A stretch of 15,988 bases of DNA from JBBSIN01 sp038232055 (GTDB taxonomy: Bacteria; Actinomycetota; Actinomycetes; JADGOV01), in assembly GCA_038232055.1 (NCBI GenBank), contig JBBSIN010000056.1:1-15988 (forward strand), in the 5' to 3' direction. Position numbers and translations under genes: made by a program. Below are positions 1-8,213 of this stretch, one piece after another; the stretch's first letter is position 1, and every line of letters begins with the position of its first letter. The notes below the pieces were generated by a model that was not told where the DNA came from, ran no database searches, and worked only from the letters and a program-made list of their open reading frames with translations.

Positions 1-1305
1 GACGCCGCCCTGGCCGGCGCACGGGAGCAGCTGGGCCGAAGCCTCGACGAGATTTCCCGGCCGCCGGCCGGTAGGGCGACAGCGGACTTCCGGCCGCGCA
101 CGATCGGTGCCGCGGCACCCCGCGCCGGCGCGGGGCGAACCGGCCGCATCGCTCTGGTCTCCGTGCCCGGGCGACACGCCTTCGTGGAGGCTATGGACGC
201 GCTCGAGGCGGGCCTGTCGGTCATGGTCTTCAGCGACAACGTGCCGGTCGAGCAGGAGGTTCTCCTCAAGGACGAGGCAGCCCGCCGCGGTCTGCTGGTC
301 ATGGGTCCGGACTGTGGCACCGCGTGGATCGGCGGTGTCGGGCTCGGCTTCGCGAACGTCGTACGACCCGGGCCGGTCGGCATCGTCGCCGCCTCCGGTA
401 CTGGCGCGCAACAGCTGATGTGCCTGCTCGACGCCGGCGGCACCGGCGTGAGCGCGGTGCTCGGCGTGGGCGGCCGCGACCTGTCGGCGCGGGTGGGGGG
501 CCGCTCGACGCTGCAGGCGTTGGCGGCGCTCGACGCCGACCCCGCGACCGAGCTGATCGTCGTCGTCTCGAAGCCGCCGGCGCCCGAGGTGGCCGAAGCG
601 GTACGCGAGTCGGTGCGCCGGCTCTCGACCCCGGTGCTCTTCGCCCTGCTCGGGCTGGGCCGGGAGGACCTGAGCACGACGGCCGAAAAGGTGGTGGCCG
701 CGGTTGGCGGTGCGGTGGGCGGTGCGTCGGCTGGCTGGCCCGAACTCCCGGCACCGGTCCCGTCCCGGCCACGAAAGGGCGCCCTTCGCGGGCTCTTCGC
801 CGGTGGGACGCTCTGCGACGAGGCGATGGCCCTCGCCGCCGACCGTCTCGGCACCATCCGCTCCAACATCCCGCTCCGGCCGGACTGGGCGCTGCCCGAC
901 GACCTGCGCGCTCCGGGGCACCTCATGGTCGACTTCGGCGAGGACCGGCTCACGGTCGGCCGACCGCACCCGATGATCGACCCGACGCTGCGTCTCGAGC
1001 GCCTCGCCGAGGAGGCACGCGACTCCGGGACGGCCGTGGTGCTGCTCGACGTCGTGCTCGGCTACGGCGCCGATCCGGACCCGGCGGCCGCGCTCGGACC
1101 CGCGATCGGGGCCGCCCGGAGCCGCGCGCAGGGCGACGGCCGCGACCTCGCAGTGGTGGTCTCGCTGTGCGGCACGCCGGCTGACCCGCAGGGCTTCGAC
1201 CGGCAGGCGGGTGCACTGCAGCGAGCCGGTGCCGCGGTCTTCTTGTCCAACGCTGCGGCGGCGCGCTGCGCGGCCGGGCTCGTGCAGAACGGCGCCGAAA
1301 CATGA
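1..1305 (+). CDS. FdrA/AllF-like acyl-CoA synthetase family protein (5' partial)
   Basis: The frame is open from base 1, so the gene begins before the window; 434 residues are visible. It matches the FdrA family, proteins with a succinyl-CoA synthetase-like fold linked in E. coli (as AllF, with YlbE/AllG and YlbF/AllH) to oxamate carbamoyl transfer. Diagnostic segments are FSDNV near residue 75, GLLVMGPDCGTAW near 96-108, ASGTG near 132, GVGGRDLS near 155-162, and GRPHPMIDPTLR followed by LLDVVLGYGADPDPAA near 320-365. By memory of E. coli FdrA (about 555 aa), roughly 90-110 N-terminal residues lie outside. The protein also stops early: the tail ending E. coli FdrA is missing and seems to sit at the N-terminus of the next protein. 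The stop overlaps the next start as ATGA. The family call is firm; the exact substrate is inferred. Confidence 0.88.
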   Translation, partial: DAALAGAREQLGRSLDEISRPPAGRATADFRPRTIGAAAPRAGAGRTGRIALVSVPGRHAFVEAMDALEAGLSVMVFSDNVPVEQEVLLKDEAARRGLLVMGPDCGTAWIGGVGLGFANVVRPGPVGIVAASGTGAQQLMCLLDAGGTGVSAVLGVGGRDLSARVGGRSTLQALAALDADPATELIVVVSKPPAPEVAEAVRESVRRLSTPVLFALLGLGREDLSTTAEKVVAAVGGAVGGASAGWPELPAPVPSRPRKGALRGLFAGGTLCDEAMALAADRLGTIRSNIPLRPDWALPDDLRAPGHLMVDFGEDRLTVGRPHPMIDPTLRLERLAEEARDSGTAVVLLDVVLGYGADPDPAAALGPAIGAARSRAQGDGRDLAVVVSLCGTPADPQGFDRQAGALQRAGAAVFLSNAAAARCAAGLVQNGAET

Positions 1306-2723
1306 CGCCGCCGCTCGCGGGGCTGCTCGGCGACGAGCCGTGGGTCGTGACCGCCGGGGTCAGCCTCTTCGAGGAGACGCTGGCCGCGCAGGCGGTCGCC
1401 GTACAGCCGGTCGACTGGCGCCCGCCGTACGACGGCACGGAGTCGACCCTCGCCCACGTCATGGCCGACCGCCGGCGGGTCGAGGCCAACTCGACAGCTC
1501 TCCAGCGGATGCTCGCCGCCAGCCCGCGACTCGTCGGCGTCCGGCCGGCTCGGGACGCGCTCGGCCTCGAGGCCGGCACGTTCTTTCACGCCGGCCCGCC
1601 GGTGACCTGGGAGCGGGCCTCCGGGCCGCTGCGCGGCGCGCTGGTGGGGGCGATGCTCTTCGAGGGCCTCGCCGGCACGCCGGAGGACGCCGAGCAACGG
1701 CTCGCCGCGGGCTCGGAAATCGCCCTCGACTCCTGTCACCACCACGGCGCGGTCGGGCCGATGGCCGGCGTCCTGAGCCCCTCGATGTGGGTCTTCGAGC
1801 TCGAAGACGCCAGCACTGGGCGTACGGCGTGGTGCTCTCTCAACGAGGGACTAGGCAAGGTGCTGCGCTACGGCGCGTACGGCCCCGAGGTGATCGAGCG
1901 ACTGCGCTGGATGTCGGCGGTGCTGGGCCCGTTGCTGGCGACCGCCGTACGCCGGCACGGCCCGGTCGACATCAAGGCGATCATCGCGCAGATGCTCCAG
2001 ATGGGCGACGAGGGCCACAACCGCAACCGGGCCGGCACGGCGTTGTTCGTGCGCGAGATCCTCGCCGACCTCATCGAGAGCGGCGCGTCGACCTCGGACG
2101 TCGGCGCCGTCGTCCGCTTCGTCAACGGGAATGACCACTTCTTCCTCAACCTCGACATGCCGGCCTGCAAGCTGGCCACCGACGCGGCCCGTGACATCCC
2201 CGGCTCGACCGTCGTCGTCGCCATGGCACGCAACGGCACCGACTTCGGCATCCAGGTCTCCGGCACCGGCGACCGCTGGTTTACCGGCCCGGCCCTGGTG
2301 CCCGAGGGGCTCTACCTCGGCGCGTATGGGCCGGACGACGCCAACCCGGACATCGGCGACTCCGCCATCACCGAGACAGCGGGGATCGGCGGCTTCGCGA
2401 TGGCGGCCGCGCCGGCGATCGTGCGGTTCGTCGGTGGCGAGGTCGCGGACGCTCTTGCCGCGACGCGGCGGATGTATGAGATCACGCTCGCCGAGAACCC
2501 GGCGTACCAGGTGCCGATCCTCGACTTCCGCGGGACACCGACCGGCATCGACGTGACCAAGGTCGTCCGGACCGGGATCCTTCCCCAGATCAACACCGGA
2601 ATCGCGGGCCGGGTGCCCGGCACCGGGCAGGTCGGCGCCGGGCTGGTCACCCCACCGGCGGAGGTCTTCCCGGCGGCGCTTGCCGCGCTTGCCGCGCTCG
2701 CTGACGCCGTACCCGGCCGATGA
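1302..2723 (+). CDS. DUF1116 family protein (YlbE/AllG-like)
   Basis: This 473-aa protein belongs to DUF1116 (YlbE/AllG), partner of FdrA in the proposed oxamate carbamoyltransferase. Visible family blocks are FFHAGPPVTWE near residue 94, CHHHGAVGPMAG at 145-156, NEGLGKVLRYGAYGPE at 181-196, then MGDEGHNRNRAGT and NDHFFLNLDMPACK, and a C-terminal TETAGIGGFAMAAAP block. It is longer than E. coli YlbE (about 420 aa as I recall). The extra N-terminal part, near residues 13-45 and ending VDWRPPYDG, resembles the C-terminal tail of other FdrA proteins. The ATG start overlaps the FdrA-like stop (ATGA), and its own stop overlaps the transporter start the same way, so the three genes are translationally coupled. 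The catalytic role is inferred from E. coli homologs; no gene of the DUF2877 subunit is visible. Confidence 0.87.
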   Translation: MTPPLAGLLGDEPWVVTAGVSLFEETLAAQAVAVQPVDWRPPYDGTESTLAHVMADRRRVEANSTALQRMLAASPRLVGVRPARDALGLEAGTFFHAGPPVTWERASGPLRGALVGAMLFEGLAGTPEDAEQRLAAGSEIALDSCHHHGAVGPMAGVLSPSMWVFELEDASTGRTAWCSLNEGLGKVLRYGAYGPEVIERLRWMSAVLGPLLATAVRRHGPVDIKAIIAQMLQMGDEGHNRNRAGTALFVREILADLIESGASTSDVGAVVRFVNGNDHFFLNLDMPACKLATDAARDIPGSTVVVAMARNGTDFGIQVSGTGDRWFTGPALVPEGLYLGAYGPDDANPDIGDSAITETAGIGGFAMAAAPAIVRFVGGEVADALAATRRMYEITLAENPAYQVPILDFRGTPTGIDVTKVVRTGILPQINTGIAGRVPGTGQVGAGLVTPPAEVFPAALAALAALADAVPGR

Positions 2724-3943
2724 CCCGCACGACTGTCGAGCCAGCGCCCACCGCCGGCGCGCCGACCGGTGGCGGCCGGACGACGGGTGTGCGCGCCGGC
2801 CTAGTGCTGACGGCGCTCTTCCTCGTCGCGCTGAACCTGCGCGGTCCGATCGCGTCGGTGCCGCCGCTCGTCGCCACGATCCAGCGCGACCTGGGTCTCG
2901 GCGGCGTCGCTGCCGGCCTGCTCACTGCGCTACCCGTGCTCTGCATGGGGCTGTTCGCGCCACCCGCCCAGCGGCTCGCGCAGACGGTGGGGCGGGAGCT
3001 GGCGGTGGCGATCGCCATGGTGTCGCTCACTGCCGGGCTGGCACTGCGCCTCGGCGGGTCGGCGGTGCCGCTGCTCTACCTGGGCACGTTCCTCGTCGGT
3101 GTCGGCATCGCCACGGCGGGGGTGGTGCTGCCCGGCGTCGTCAAGGAGTACTTCCCCGAGCGCGCCGGTGCGGTGACCGGGCTCTACCTCGTCGCGATGG
3201 CGATCGGTGCGACCGTCGCGTCCGGAACCGCCGTACCCGTCGCCCGTGCGGCCGGCTCGTGGGAGGTCTCGCTCGCCCTGTGGACGGCACCGGCCGCGTT
3301 CGGCCTCGCCGCATGGCTCCTCGTGCTCCGCCGGGCCGAGCCACACCGCGACGCGCGGACCACGGTCGGACTGCCGTGGCGCAGCCGGACGGCCTGGCTG
3401 GTGAGCGTCTACATCGGGTTGCAGTCGATCCTGTTCTACAGCGAGCTGGCGTGGATCGCCCCGGCGTACGAGGACCGCGGCTGGTCTGGCGACCGGGCCG
3501 GCCTGCTGCTCGCGGTGTTCAACCTCACCCAGCTCGTCGCCGCGCTCGTCGTACCGGCGTGGTCAGACCGGCTGCCCGACCGGCGGCCGCTGATCTACCT
3601 CGGCATCGGCTGCTCGCTGCTTGGCATGGCCACGCTGGTCCTGGCGCCGGAGGCCGCGCCGTGGCTCGCCGTCGCGGTGATCGGCTTCGGGCGCGGCGGC
3701 GGTTTCGGGCTGGGGCTGGTGCTGCTCGTCGCGTACGCACCGGACCCGGAGGCGTCGAGCCGGCTCTCGGCGATGGCATTCCTCACGGCGTACCTGTTCG
3801 CCTCGATCGGTCCGGTGCTGCTCGGCGGTCTGCGGGACGCCACGGGCACGTTCACACTGCCGTTCGCGGTGCTGCTCGTCGTAGACCTGGTGCAGCTCGT
3901 GGTCGTCGCGCGGCTGGCGCCCGGCCGCTACGTCGGGCGCTGA
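2720..3943 (+). CDS. MFS transporter, CynX/NimT family
   Basis: This 407-aa, very hydrophobic protein fits a 12-helix major facilitator of the CynX/NimT group (cyanate and 2-nitroimidazole transporter relatives). The first helix, FLVALNLRGPIASVPPLV, carries the NLRGPI signature of this group. Further helices recur up to a short basic end (GRYVGR), with a cytoplasmic central loop near residues 205-225. A proline/threonine/glycine-rich tail of about 25 residues precedes helix 1. The start ATG overlaps the preceding stop (ATGA), so the transporter is made with the FdrA/DUF1116 pair and probably imports their substrate or exports a product. Substrate is not readable from sequence; oxamate, an allantoin breakdown product or another small amide or anion are candidates. 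The stop lies 1 bp from the convergent hisG stop. Confidence 0.85.
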   Translation: MTRTTVEPAPTAGAPTGGGRTTGVRAGLVLTALFLVALNLRGPIASVPPLVATIQRDLGLGGVAAGLLTALPVLCMGLFAPPAQRLAQTVGRELAVAIAMVSLTAGLALRLGGSAVPLLYLGTFLVGVGIATAGVVLPGVVKEYFPERAGAVTGLYLVAMAIGATVASGTAVPVARAAGSWEVSLALWTAPAAFGLAAWLLVLRRAEPHRDARTTVGLPWRSRTAWLVSVYIGLQSILFYSELAWIAPAYEDRGWSGDRAGLLLAVFNLTQLVAALVVPAWSDRLPDRRPLIYLGIGCSLLGMATLVLAPEAAPWLAVAVIGFGRGGGFGLGLVLLVAYAPDPEASSRLSAMAFLTAYLFASIGPVLLGGLRDATGTFTLPFAVLLVVDLVQLVVVARLAPGRYVGR

Positions 3944-3944
3944 C

Positions 3945-4820
3945 CTACTCGACGATCTTCGAGATCGGCAACTCGAGGATGTCGCGTGCCCCGGCGGCGC
4001 GCAGCGCCGGAATCAGCCGGTTGACTCCCCGCTTGGGAACCACCGACTCCACGCCGGAGAACGTGCCGTCGGCCAGCTGCGTCACGTTGGGGCTCGTCAT
4101 GGCCGGCAGTACCGCGAGGACCGCGGCGAGCGCGTCGCCCGCGACGTTGAGCTTGAGCAGCACGTTGCCGCGGGCCCGGATCGCCCCGCGCAGGAGCAGG
4201 GCGACGTCGTCCATGGCGGCGCGCTTGTCGGCGTCGGCGTACGCCGCCGGGTTGGCGACCAGCTCGGTCCGGCTGGTCAGCAGCGTCTCGACCACCTTGA
4301 GGCCGTGCTTGCGCAGGCTCGAACCGGTCTCCGTCACGTCGACGATCGCGTCGACGATGTCGGGCACCTTCGCCTCGGTCGCGCCGTACGACGGGACGAT
4401 GACGGCCTTGACGCCGACCCGAGCGAAGTAGCGCCGGGTGATCTCCGGGTACTCGGTGGACACCCGCACCCCGTCGGGCAACTCGCTCCCCCGCGTCGCC
4501 GGGTGCTCCTTCGGTACGGCGAGCACGATGCGCACCGGGTTGGCGGTCGCCTTGGAGTACTCGAGCTCACAGATCGAGGCGACGTCGGCGCCGGTCTCCT
4601 CGACCCAGTCGCGGCCGGTCAGTCCCAAGTCGAAGAGCCCCTGCTCGAGGTAGGTCGGGATCTCTTGCGGACGCAGGAAGCGCACGGTGTCGATCCGCGG
4701 GTCGTCGACCGAGGCGTGGTAGTCGCGTTCCGAACCCCGGTGCACCCCGAGGTCGGCCGCGGCGAAGAGGTCGAGGGTGGCGCGTTCGAGGGACCCCTTG
4801 GGCAGGACGAGGGAGAGCAC
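3945..4820 (-). CDS. hisG: ATP phosphoribosyltransferase (long form)
   Basis: HisG joins ATP and PRPP to give phosphoribosyl-ATP, the first and feedback-controlled step of histidine synthesis, in the cytoplasm. The 291-aa length fits the long, hexameric form with its own C-terminal histidine-sensing domain (residues about 205-291), so no HisZ is needed. Family marks are LPKGSLE at 6-12, GLFDLGLTGRDW at 61-72, the PRPP-binding block DVTETGSSLRKHGL at 161-174, and NVTQLADGTFSGVESVVPKRG in the regulatory domain. The start is GTG at 4820, 10 bp after the ribH stop, so it is probably transcribed as the tail of the riboflavin operon. In many Actinobacteria hisE lies between ribH and hisG; here there is no room for it. 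It converges with the MFS gene, leaving 1 bp between stops. Confidence 0.96.
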   Translation of the reverse strand: MLSLVLPKGSLERATLDLFAAADLGVHRGSERDYHASVDDPRIDTVRFLRPQEIPTYLEQGLFDLGLTGRDWVEETGADVASICELEYSKATANPVRIVLAVPKEHPATRGSELPDGVRVSTEYPEITRRYFARVGVKAVIVPSYGATEAKVPDIVDAIVDVTETGSSLRKHGLKVVETLLTSRTELVANPAAYADADKRAAMDDVALLLRGAIRARGNVLLKLNVAGDALAAVLAVLPAMTSPNVTQLADGTFSGVESVVPKRGVNRLIPALRAAGARDILELPISKIVE

Positions 4821-4830
4821 GGCGGCTGGC

Positions 4831-5328
4831 TCAGAAACCCGCGGTCCGGCGGCCGCCCTGGCGGAGCCCGCGCAGGGTCACGGCGGTCTGCAGCGCCGCC
4901 AGGGTCGCCTGGCGCCCCTTGTCCTCGGCCGAGCCCGGCAGGCCGGCCCGGTCACGGGCCTGGCTCATCGTGTCGCACATCAGCACTCCCTGCGCGACGG
5001 GTGTCTCGGCATCGAGGGCCACCCGGGCGCAGCCGTCGGCGACGACCCGGCAGACGTGCTCGAAGTGCACGGTGCCTCCGCGAAGGACGAGCCCGAGAGC
5101 GACGACCGCGTCGTGGTCGGCGGCGAGCTTCGCCGCGACCACCGGAACCTCCAGGCAGCCGGTCACCCGAACGACGGTCGGGTCGTGGGCGCCGGCCTGG
5201 CGCGCCGTACGCAGCGCAGAGTCGAGCAGCGCGTCGACGATCTCGGCGTGCCACCGGCTGGCCAGGATCGCGAGCCGGATGTCCGCGGCGTCGACCTGCA
5301 CTTGTGCGGCTGCGCCCTCGCCGCTCAA
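4831..5328 (-). CDS. ribH: 6,7-dimethyl-8-ribityllumazine synthase
   Basis: RibH condenses 5-amino-6-ribitylaminouracil with 3,4-dihydroxy-2-butanone 4-phosphate to form lumazine, the penultimate step to riboflavin; the enzyme forms large cytoplasmic assemblies. With a TTG start the protein has 165 residues, normal for the family. Landmarks are ILASRWHAEI at 21-30 (aromatic W26 packs on the substrate), VTGCLEVPVVA at 55-65, the LRGGTVHFEHVC block at 82-93 with catalytic-type H88, and PVAQGVLMCDT at 110-120. The TTG at 5328-5326 overlaps the ribBA stop as TTGA, which favours coupling, though I see no good Shine-Dalgarno site. A GTG ten codons in (residue V10) is an alternative start. The frame continues upstream without a stop, but that part is antisense-quality shadow of ribBA. 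Confidence 0.93.
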   Translation of the reverse strand: MSGEGAAAQVQVDAADIRLAILASRWHAEIVDALLDSALRTARQAGAHDPTVVRVTGCLEVPVVAAKLAADHDAVVALGLVLRGGTVHFEHVCRVVADGCARVALDAETPVAQGVLMCDTMSQARDRAGLPGSAEDKGRQATLAALQTAVTLRGLRQGGRRTAGF

Positions 5329-6581
5329 CGGACGTCGCCGGCGGCGTCGGGCAGGTCCGGGATGAGGTGACCCATCCGGTCGCGCTTGGTGCGCAGATAG
5401 TGCAGGTTCTCCGAGGTGGGCGCGACCGGTAGCGGAACCCGGTCGACGATCTCCAAACCGTAGCCCTCGAGGCCGGCCCGCTTGGCCGGGTTGTTGGTGA
5501 GCAGCCGCATCGTCCGGACGCCGAGGTCGACGAGGATCTGCGCGCCGGTGCCGTAGTCGCGCGCGTCGGCGGGAAGCCCCAGCGAGAGATTGGCGTCGAC
5601 CGTGTCGGCACCGAGCTCTTGCAGCTGGTAGGCCTGCAGCTTGTGCATGAGTCCGATACCGCGTCCCTCGTGGCCACGGACATAGAGCACGACGCCCCGT
5701 CCCTCCGCCGCGACCGCCGCGAGCGCCGCGTCGAGCTGCGGACCGCAATCGCAGCGCAGCGAGCCGAGGACGTCACCGGTCAAGCACTCCGAGTGCACCC
5801 GGACGAGGATGCGCTCGCCGTCGCCGACGTCGCCGCGAACCAGCGCGACGTGCTCGCGGCCGTCGAGTAGCCCCAGATAGCCGATGGCCCGGAACTCGCC
5901 GTGGTGGGTGGGGATCGTCGCCTCCGCGACCGCGGTTACCTGCCGGTCGTGGCGGCGCCGGTAGGCGATGAGGTCGGCGATCGAGATCAGCGTGAGACCG
6001 TGCCGGTCGACGAAGTCCACGAGCTGCGGCAACCGGGCCATCGTGCCGTCCTCGTTGACGACCTCGCAGAGGGCGCCGGCCGGCCGAAGCCCGGCGAGCC
6101 GGGCGAGGTCGACCGCGGCCTCGGTGTGTCCGGCCCGCCGCAGCACTCCGCCCTCCTTGGCGCGCAGCGGAAAGACATGCCCCGGTCGAGTGACGTCGTA
6201 CGACGTGGTCGCCGGGTCGGAGAGCAACCGAATGGTGTGCGCCCGATCGCCAGCCGAGATGCCGGTCGTGACACCCTCGCGGGCATCGACGCTGACCGTG
6301 TACGCCGTACCCTTCCGGTCCTGGTTCACGTGGTACATCGGCGGCAGCTCGAGTCGGTCGAGATCCTCCCCGGTCATCGGCACGCAGACGACCCCGCTCG
6401 TCCAGCGGATCGTGAAGCCGAGCAGCTCCGGCGTCGCCATCTGCGCGGCGAAGACGATGTCGCCCTCGTTCTCCCGGTCGGCGTCGTCGGTGACGACGAC
6501 CGGCCGGCCGGCCGCGATGTCGGCGATGGCGGCCTCGATCGTGCCGAACCGGGTGTCGCCGGCCGCAACCGGTGTCGTCAT
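5325..6581 (-). CDS. ribBA: Bifunctional DHBP synthase / GTP cyclohydrolase II
   Basis: This 418-aa fusion supplies both branches of riboflavin synthesis. The N-terminal RibB domain (about 12-210) makes 3,4-dihydroxy-2-butanone 4-phosphate from ribulose 5-phosphate and shows DDADRENEGD at 32-41, TGISAGDRAHTI at 106-117, RPGHVFPLRA at 132-141 and GHTEAAVDLA at 151-160. The C-terminal RibA domain (about 215-385) opens GTP and has the zinc cysteines C266, C277 and C279 in SECLTGDVLGSLRCDCG, then RGHEGRGIGL at 302-311 and RDYGTGAQIL at 341-350. Both domains look intact. The ATG start overlaps the ribE stop (ATGA) and the stop overlaps the ribH TTG. Rpe, whose substrate is ribulose 5-phosphate, is encoded just upstream of the operon. 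Confidence 0.97.
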   Translation of the reverse strand: MTTPVAAGDTRFGTIEAAIADIAAGRPVVVTDDADRENEGDIVFAAQMATPELLGFTIRWTSGVVCVPMTGEDLDRLELPPMYHVNQDRKGTAYTVSVDAREGVTTGISAGDRAHTIRLLSDPATTSYDVTRPGHVFPLRAKEGGVLRRAGHTEAAVDLARLAGLRPAGALCEVVNEDGTMARLPQLVDFVDRHGLTLISIADLIAYRRRHDRQVTAVAEATIPTHHGEFRAIGYLGLLDGREHVALVRGDVGDGERILVRVHSECLTGDVLGSLRCDCGPQLDAALAAVAAEGRGVVLYVRGHEGRGIGLMHKLQAYQLQELGADTVDANLSLGLPADARDYGTGAQILVDLGVRTMRLLTNNPAKRAGLEGYGLEIVDRVPLPVAPTSENLHYLRTKRDRMGHLIPDLPDAAGDVR

Positions 6582-7168
6582 CGAGTCTCCAGCAGCTTCT
6601 CGACGTACTTCGCGAGCACGTCGACCTCCAGGTTGACCACGCTTCCCAGCATCCTTGTCCCCAGCGTGGTGACCGCGAGTGTGGTTGGGATGAGGCTCAC
6701 GGTGAGGTCTACCCCGGTCACGGCGGTGACCGTGAGGCTCACGCCGTCGACGGTGATAGAGCCCTTTTCGACGACGTAACGCGCGAGCTCCGGCGGCAGG
6801 GAGATGCGGACCAGCTCCCAGTGCTCGCTGGGCGTGCGCTCGAGGATCTGCCCGGTGCCGTCGACGTGGCCCTGCACGAGGTGGCCGCCGAGCCGGGTGC
6901 TGGGGGTAACCGCACGCTCGAGGTTGACGGTGTCGCCGGGATGCAGCGCGCCGAGGCTGGAGCGGGTCAGCGTCTCGGCCATCACGTCGGCCCGGATCGT
7001 GCCGTCCCCGGTGTTGGTGACGGTGAGGCAGACGCCGTTGACCGCGATGGAGTTCCCGGGGGCCGCGTCGGCGACGACCTTGGGGGCGCGAATCGTCAGC
7101 CGCGCGGCCTGGTCGAGCACGTCGAGCGCGATCACCTCGCCCAGCTCCTCCACGATGCCGGTGAACAT
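6578..7168 (-). CDS. ribE: Riboflavin synthase alpha subunit
   Basis: This enzyme dismutates two lumazine molecules into riboflavin and 5-amino-6-ribitylaminouracil, the last step of the pathway. The 196-aa protein starts MFTGIVEELG, the almost invariant N-terminus of the family, which fixes the ATG start at 7168. It has two homologous lumazine-binding barrels (about 1-96 and 97-196). The first holds SIAVNGVCLTVT, and the second repeats it as SITVDGVSLTVT; GGHLVQGHVDGTG joins them. The ATG shares its A with the ribD stop (TGATG), and the stop overlaps the ribBA start (ATGA), so translation is coupled on both sides. The reading frame continues open upstream across ribD as a shadow and should not be counted as part of the protein. 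Confidence 0.97.
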   Translation of the reverse strand: MFTGIVEELGEVIALDVLDQAARLTIRAPKVVADAAPGNSIAVNGVCLTVTNTGDGTIRADVMAETLTRSSLGALHPGDTVNLERAVTPSTRLGGHLVQGHVDGTGQILERTPSEHWELVRISLPPELARYVVEKGSITVDGVSLTVTAVTGVDLTVSLIPTTLAVTTLGTRMLGSVVNLEVDVLAKYVEKLLETR

Positions 7169-8208
7169 CAGGCCACCCGCACCGGATAGCCGACGAGCCG
7201 GATGTCGGGACCCAACCGAGAGATGTCGGTGACCGTCAGCCGTACGGCGTCGGCGACGGTGCCGATGCCCGCGTCGCTGAGCGCGGCGGGGCCAGCGCCC
7301 AGCAGAGCGGGCGCGAGGTAAGCGATGACCTTGTCCACGAGCTCCTCCCGCAGGAAGCAACCCGCCAGGGTCGGTCCGCCTTCCAGCAGCACGCTGCGTA
7401 TCCCGCGCTCGTACAGCAGCCCGAGTGCAGCGACCAGGTCGACTCGGCCGTCGGCGCCGCACTTCACCTCCGCCGTGGTGAGGACAAGGGTCTCGGCGGC
7501 GTCGTCGAGCACCCGGGCGGCGGTCGGGGTGCGGCCGTCGGTGTCGAAGACGACGCGCAGCGGCTGACGTCGTACCTCGACGCCGCGGGCGGTCAGGGTC
7601 GGATCGTCGGCAAGCACCGTTCCGACGCCGACGACGACGGCGTCGGAGCGAGTCCGCAGCCGGTGCACATCGCTCCTGGCCGCCGCCCCGGTGATCCAGC
7701 GGCTGGTGCGATCGGCTGCGGCGGAGCGGCCGTCGAGCGTGGCGGCGTACTTCCAGGTGACGAACGGCCGGCCGGTGCGCGACGCGTGCAGCCATGCCTC
7801 GGTGCCGGCGCTGGCCACGTCGGCGAGCAGGCCCGCCTCGACGTCGACTCCGGCCGCACGCAGAGCGTCCGCGCCGCCGCCGTGCAGCGGGTCCGCCACG
7901 GCGTAGACGACGCGCCGTACTCCCGCATCGAGCATCGCCTGGGTGCAGGGGCCGGTGCGTCCGGTGTGATTGCAGGGCTCGAGCGTGACGACGGCCGTGC
8001 CGTCCTTCGCCCCCTCACCCGCCGCCGCCAGCGCCACCACCTCGGCGTGCGGGCCGCCGGGGCGCTGGTGCCAGCCCTCGCCGACGAGCGCGCCGGCCGC
8101 GTCGAGGACGACGGCGCCGACCACGGGGTTGGGGCTCGTCGTACCGAGGCCCAGCTCGGCCAGCTCGATCGCGCGGGCCATGGCGGCCCGCTCCGCTTCG
8201 CTCGCCAC
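7168..8208 (-). CDS. ribD: Riboflavin deaminase/reductase RibD
   Basis: RibD carries out two consecutive steps after GTP cyclohydrolase II: deamination of the pyrimidine and NADPH-dependent reduction of the ribose side chain. The N-terminal deaminase domain shows TSPNPVVGAVV, the HAE zinc/catalytic motif in GGPHAEVVAL and the zinc cysteines in PCNHTGRTGPC. The reductase domain shows FVTWKYAATLDGRSA, SRWITG and LLEGGPTLAG. I choose GTG at 8208 (346 aa) because an AGGAGGTGA site lies just upstream with ideal spacing and because the family typically begins only about 20 residues before SPNP. An upstream in-frame ATG at 8262 would add 18 poorly conserved residues and has no ribosome site. First gene of the riboflavin operon, downstream of the FMN riboswitch. 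Confidence 0.94.
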   Translation of the reverse strand: MASEAERAAMARAIELAELGLGTTSPNPVVGAVVLDAAGALVGEGWHQRPGGPHAEVVALAAAGEGAKDGTAVVTLEPCNHTGRTGPCTQAMLDAGVRRVVYAVADPLHGGGADALRAAGVDVEAGLLADVASAGTEAWLHASRTGRPFVTWKYAATLDGRSAAADRTSRWITGAAARSDVHRLRTRSDAVVVGVGTVLADDPTLTARGVEVRRQPLRVVFDTDGRTPTAARVLDDAAETLVLTTAEVKCGADGRVDLVAALGLLYERGIRSVLLEGGPTLAGCFLREELVDKVIAYLAPALLGAGPAALSDAGIGTVADAVRLTVTDISRLGPDIRLVGYPVRVA

Positions 8209-8213
8209 TTCCG

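Noticed and set aside
2680..4431. 583-codon plus-strand frame over the MFS gene and hisG
   Set aside because: Arg/Ala-rich shadow sequence that crosses the convergent junction; both real genes there are clear.
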